Source: Polycladomyces subterraneus
Lineage (GTDB): Bacteria; Bacillota; Bacilli; Thermoactinomycetales; JIR-001
DNA length: 62,830 nucleotides
Assembly (NCBI RefSeq): GCF_030433435.1
Contig: NZ_JANRHH010000054.1
Span: 56,687-119,516 of the forward strand
Direction: 5' to 3'
Shown: one piece after another, positions 60,273 to 62,830 of the stretch
Layout: every line of letters starts with the position of its first letter
Position numbering within the stretch: the stretch's first letter is position 1
Made by a program: the position numbers and the translations under genes
The notes under the pieces: model-generated
What the model was told of the DNA's origin: nothing
Seen by the model: the letters and a program-made list of their open reading frames with translations, nothing else
Database searches by the model: none

Positions 60273-60343
60273 GTCAACCTCCGGGTTCTGCTTGGTTCTT
60301 TTTCTATCATATCGGAAATGGGAGAGGAAAACGATGGGATGAG

Positions 60344-60384
60344 CAAAAAAGAAAAACCTGTTGGGCAAACCCAACAGGTTTTTG
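60344..60384 (-). terminator. Terminator after uppP
   Basis: ACCTGTTGGG pairs with CCCAACAGGT around TTTG; the minus strand continues TTTTTCTTTTTTGC, and the plus strand also has five T, so it may work in both directions. Confidence 0.85.
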
Positions 60385-60393
60385 GTGTGAAGA

Positions 60394-61209
60394 CTACAGC
60401 AACAGCAGACCGTACACCACCGCAACGGCGAAACGGTAGAGAGCAAACGGGGTCAGCTTCACCTTGTCGATCAGCTTGAGGAAGTATTTGATTGCCAACA
60501 TCGCCACCACAAACGCGGTGACAAACCCTGTGATGAACAGAGGCAGATCGTGAACGGACAGCATGTTCCAACTGTCATACAAATCTTTGGCCGAAGCGGC
60601 CACCATCATGGGTACAGCAAGGATAAACGTGAACTCCGAGGCTGTTTTGTGGTTCATGCCCACCAACAATCCGCCCGAGATCGTCGAACCGGACCGCGAA
60701 AATCCGGGCCACAGGGCCAAGCATTGAAACAACCCGACCGTAAACGCCTGTCCATATGTTACCTGGTCCAGACTGGTGGCTTTGGGGCGCGCCCGGCGAA
60801 ACACCTCCGCGATGATCATGATCACCCCGCCGGCGACCAGACCGATCAGTACGGTTTTGGCAGTAAATAAATTCTGTTTGATATAATCGTGGAACAATCC
60901 GCCCACGATCACGGCAGGAATCATTCCGCACAAGATATGAAGCGCATTGAGATGTCCTTTTTGCCCATTGGTCCCTTCTCCCGGTAACTTGTACAATCCG
61001 ACGATGCTGAGGATTCGCTTCCAGAAGACCACCACAACGGCCAAAATCGAGCCCAGCTGAACGACCACTTCAAAGGTGGAAGCACGATCTGTACCTTGAA
61101 ATCCGAGCAGATGACCGACCAAAATCATGTGACCGGTGGAAGAAACGGGCGCAAACTCCGTCAACCCTTCCACTATGCCTAAGATAAGACCGATGATGAT
61201 ATCTGGCAT
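60394..61209 (-). CDS. uppP: Undecaprenyl-diphosphatase
   Basis: 271 residues, about eight membrane helices, with the BacA/UppP signatures [19 protein letters not shown] near the N-terminus and [17 protein letters not shown] near residue 160, which form the active site. It dephosphorylates undecaprenyl diphosphate for reuse in wall synthesis and gives some bacitracin resistance. GGAG stands about ten bases before the ATG. Monocistronic. Confidence 0.95.
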   Translation of the reverse strand: MPDIIIGLILGIVEGLTEFAPVSSTGHMILVGHLLGFQGTDRASTFEVVVQLGSILAVVVVFWKRILSIVGLYKLPGEGTNGQKGHLNALHILCGMIPAVIVGGLFHDYIKQNLFTAKTVLIGLVAGGVIMIIAEVFRRARPKATSLDQVTYGQAFTVGLFQCLALWPGFSRSGSTISGGLLVGMNHKTASEFTFILAVPMMVAASAKDLYDSWNMLSVHDLPLFITGFVTAFVVAMLAIKYFLKLIDKVKLTPFALYRFAVAVVYGLLLL

Positions 61210-61574
61210 GTTGTTTCAACTCCATGTTCTTATTGATGATGATTCCGATTATTGCTCCGGTGCGTTCCCAGACCATTCTCTTGTCGAGGGCACCACCTCT
61301 TCATTTCCAAAACTGTGACATAGCGTTTTGATCCCCAATGCACTATTATTCAACGCTTATTGTAACAAAGTGTTTCACCCGCACTCCATATTCCGGGCGC
61401 ACAGTTCAATAAAAAGAAACTGGATTCATTATCCGACCTTCAGTCAAACACGAAAAAATAAAAATGAGATGAAAAACAGGTGAACAAAAGGAAAAGGATA
61501 ATTTTCCCACCTGAATGCGGATGTCAGTTTCTCAGAAAATGTTACAATTGTCAAGTGAAGAAGGAGACACACAA
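61210..61574. other. Interval between uppP and the thiM leader
   Basis: No gene or repeat family member was found. A -10-like TACAAT at about 61550 could drive thiM, but no matching -35 is clear. The conserved parts of a TPP riboswitch are not present. Confidence 0.4.
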
Positions 61575-61607
61575 ATGGCTCAAAGGACAGCATCCGCGCA
61601 AGATTGA
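61575..61607 (+). CDS. Possible 10-residue leader peptide before thiM
   Basis: ATG at 61575 is preceded by AAGGAG at ideal distance and encodes MAQRTASAQD before a stop. The thiM start is 64 bp downstream. It could be a leader peptide or the remnant of a gene start. Confidence 0.3.
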   Translation: MAQRTASAQD

Positions 61608-61670
61608 GGGAATGAAATGTCCGGGTGTGGCTATTTGATCTCAACCAAGTTTCTTGAGGAGGATGTGGTG

Positions 61671-62489
61671 ATGGACATTCTGCAATTCGCGCAACTGTTG
61701 AACCGGGTGAGGGAAATGCGCCCGTTGGTCCATCATATCACCAACGCGGTGACGATCAACGATTGTGCCAATATCACCCTGCACACCGGCGGTGCTCCTG
61801 TCATGGCACATGCACCGGAAGAAGTGGAGGAAATGGTGGGATTGGCGTCCTCATTGGTGCTGAACATCGGCACGTTGACGTCATCTCAGGTGGAAGCCAT
61901 GCTATTGGCAGGGAAACAAGCAAACCACCGCGGCATCCCTGTGGTGGTGGACCCAGTGGGTGCCGGTGCGACTCGTTTTCGTACGGAAAGCGTCCGGCGC
62001 ATACTAGAGGAGGTTCAAGTGGCTATCTTAAAGGGGAATGCTGCGGAAATCGCCACATTGGCTGGGGAGCGCGCCGAAGTGCGTGGTGTAGACGCCGGGG
62101 AAGTGGCCGTAGATCCCATTCAGACAGCTGAAACGCTGGCCCGGCAACTCAACTCCGTAGTGGTGGTGACGGGAAAAACGGACATCATCACCGACGGTAC
62201 TCGAACAGCTTGTATTGACAACGGACATCCCATGATGGGCTGCATCACCGGAACCGGCTGTATGGGCGCCTCCGTCCTCGGTTGTTTTGCTCCGGTAGTT
62301 GACGATCCTTGGGTTGCGGCTGTCGCCGCCGTCACTGCCTACACGATCGCGGGAGAGATCGGCGGAGAACAGGCGGACGGACCTGGCAGTTTCAAATGGC
62401 GGTTCTTCGATGCGATGGCCGGGCTGAACGCTGAAATGATTGCGGAGAAAGCGAAAATCCGGCAGGTCGCACCCTCACCGAATCCTTGA
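61671..62489 (+). CDS. thiM: Hydroxyethylthiazole kinase
   Basis: 272 residues with ThiM motifs: PLVHHITNAVTINDCAN at the start, GAPVMAHAPEE, VVVDPVGAGATRFR, ILKGNAAEIATLAG and the active-site cysteine in GTGCMGAS near residue 198. It phosphorylates the thiazole alcohol in thiamine salvage. GAGGAGG precedes the ATG at 61671. The usual partners thiE and thiD are not in the window; the IS element that follows may have separated or disrupted a downstream gene. Confidence 0.94.
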   Translation: MDILQFAQLLNRVREMRPLVHHITNAVTINDCANITLHTGGAPVMAHAPEEVEEMVGLASSLVLNIGTLTSSQVEAMLLAGKQANHRGIPVVVDPVGAGATRFRTESVRRILEEVQVAILKGNAAEIATLAGERAEVRGVDAGEVAVDPIQTAETLARQLNSVVVVTGKTDIITDGTRTACIDNGHPMMGCITGTGCMGASVLGCFAPVVDDPWVAAVAAVTAYTIAGEIGGEQADGPGSFKWRFFDAMAGLNAEMIAEKAKIRQVAPSPNP

Positions 62490-62498
62490 GGGGTTCAT

Positions 62499-62551
62499 CC
62501 CCCCTTCGCGCATGATCTCGATCAAACGATCAAATGCTGGCGAAGGGGGAA
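62499..62551 (+). terminator. Terminator-like hairpin after thiM
   Basis: CCCCCTTCGC (62500-62509) pairs with GCGAAGGGGG (62540-62549), with GATC-type pairs in the loop, followed by AATTAC. The T-run is poor. Confidence 0.5.
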
Positions 62552-62654
62552 TTACATCCCCGGCCGCGAAACGTTGGATTGTCCGAGCGACGAGCGACCA
62601 TGACCAAATGAATCATTCGATTCCGATCCAAAAATCAGTTTTTTTGGCAAAATA

Positions 62655-62690
62655 TGCGTATAATATGAAATAAGAAGAGAAGGAGCCCTT
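62655..62690 (+). promoter_or_regulatory. Promoter remnant and ribosome binding site cut off by an IS element
   Basis: A -10 box TATAAT (62659-62664) is followed by the strong binding site GAAGGAG (62679-62685), and six bases later the IS right end begins. The gene this signal served is separated or lost. Confidence 0.45.
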
Positions 62691-62691
62691 G

Positions 62692-62816
62692 TTGACACTC
62701 CACACGGCTAAAGTCGTGGGATTCTTGAGTGGTTAACGCCCTCAGTCCATTTCTGTTTCGGGCAACCCTCAAGCTAGGGCTGTGTCATCAGCCCATCCCA
62801 CCCGGTTAGCACGTAC
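62692..62816 (-). mobile_element. IS200/IS605-type right end, second copy, inverted
   Basis: Reverse complement of the first 126 bases of the window, with one substitution in the hairpin (ACGACTTTAGCCGTG) and one base fewer in a C run. The element points out of the window to the right. Next to its 3' end on the minus strand stands CAAGGGCTCCTTCTCTTC, which would be the guide if the TnpB RNA is made from this copy. Confidence 0.7.
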
Positions 62817-62830
62817 CCGCTATCTGAATA

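Noticed and set aside
60273-60343. Cobalamin riboswitch expected before cbiZ
   Set aside because: The leader is short and lacks the B12-box sequence.
61520-61670. Possible TPP riboswitch before thiM (CTCAGA-like sequence)
   Set aside because: The other conserved TPP blocks (CTGATGAG-, ACCTGAT- and CGAAGGGA-type) are missing.
1-62830. CRISPR array, prophage or toxin-antitoxin/defence island
   Set aside because: No regularly spaced repeats, phage structural genes, integrase or recognisable defence genes were seen on either strand.

Overview
The window reads as a chromosomal stretch of a Gram-positive, endospore-forming member of the Bacillales. The gene set resembles Bacillus (CcpA next to AroA, the YtxG/H/J genes, a T-box before tyrS, RsfA and YjcZ sporulation families, YrrT, YpuI, bacillithiol-linked YtxJ). 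A mid-50s GC look and a squalene-hopene cyclase-type gene suggest a Thermoactinomycetaceae-like thermophile; that family placement is inference. Both window ends are nearly identical, oppositely oriented right ends of an IS200/IS605 (TnpB) element whose coding parts lie outside.

Layout. 0.2-9.1 kb: housekeeping and accessory genes (free Met-R-sulfoxide reductase, Nudix hydrolase, thioesterase, YrrT-like methyltransferase, 14-helix drug exporter behind a tandem palindromic operator, lipid kinase, phosphatase plus lipoprotein, Hsp20). 9.6-16.4 kb: a six-gene minus-strand operon for uptake and oxidation of a carbohydrate (TIM-barrel enzyme, two Gfo/Idh/MocA dehydrogenases, binding protein, two permeases, no ATPase) behind a cre-like operator. 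16.8-23.4 kb: trmB, rpsD with a leader, an alpha/beta hydrolase, T-box-controlled tyrS and a divergent class A penicillin-binding protein. 23.8-35.8 kb: a long minus-strand block, acsA, mtnN, ccpA, an SseB-like protein, aroA, an ECF sigma/anti-sigma pair, ytxJ, a half-size EamA transporter, ytxH, ytxG and nagZ. 36-45.6 kb: an isocitrate/isopropylmalate dehydrogenase relative, a secreted two-repeat protein, a two-component system, tiny YjcZ-like spore genes including a broken copy, two RsfA-type regulators, DUF309 and nagA.

45.6-46.1 kb is a gene-free interval in which I read two adjacent minus-strand RNA units, each with promoter, 5' hairpin and terminator: a structured RNA of about 180 nt and a Fur-box-controlled RNA of about 100 nt. 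46.1-62.5 kb holds a TPR protein, YpuI, an MFS exporter, a CoA-binding protein, a three-gene epimerase/acetyltransferase/phosphoesterase operon, a decayed hopene-cyclase-type gene, an OYE-family enzyme, an AT-richer czcD region, a small kinase, cobinamide salvage genes (cbiZ, cbiB), uppP and thiM.

Two dispersed intergenic repeat families were found by eye. Family A (up to about 235 bp, with terminal inverted repeats) has six full or partial copies; family B has four. Both look like non-autonomous mobile elements. All family names come from reading motifs; nothing was searched or folded by computer.
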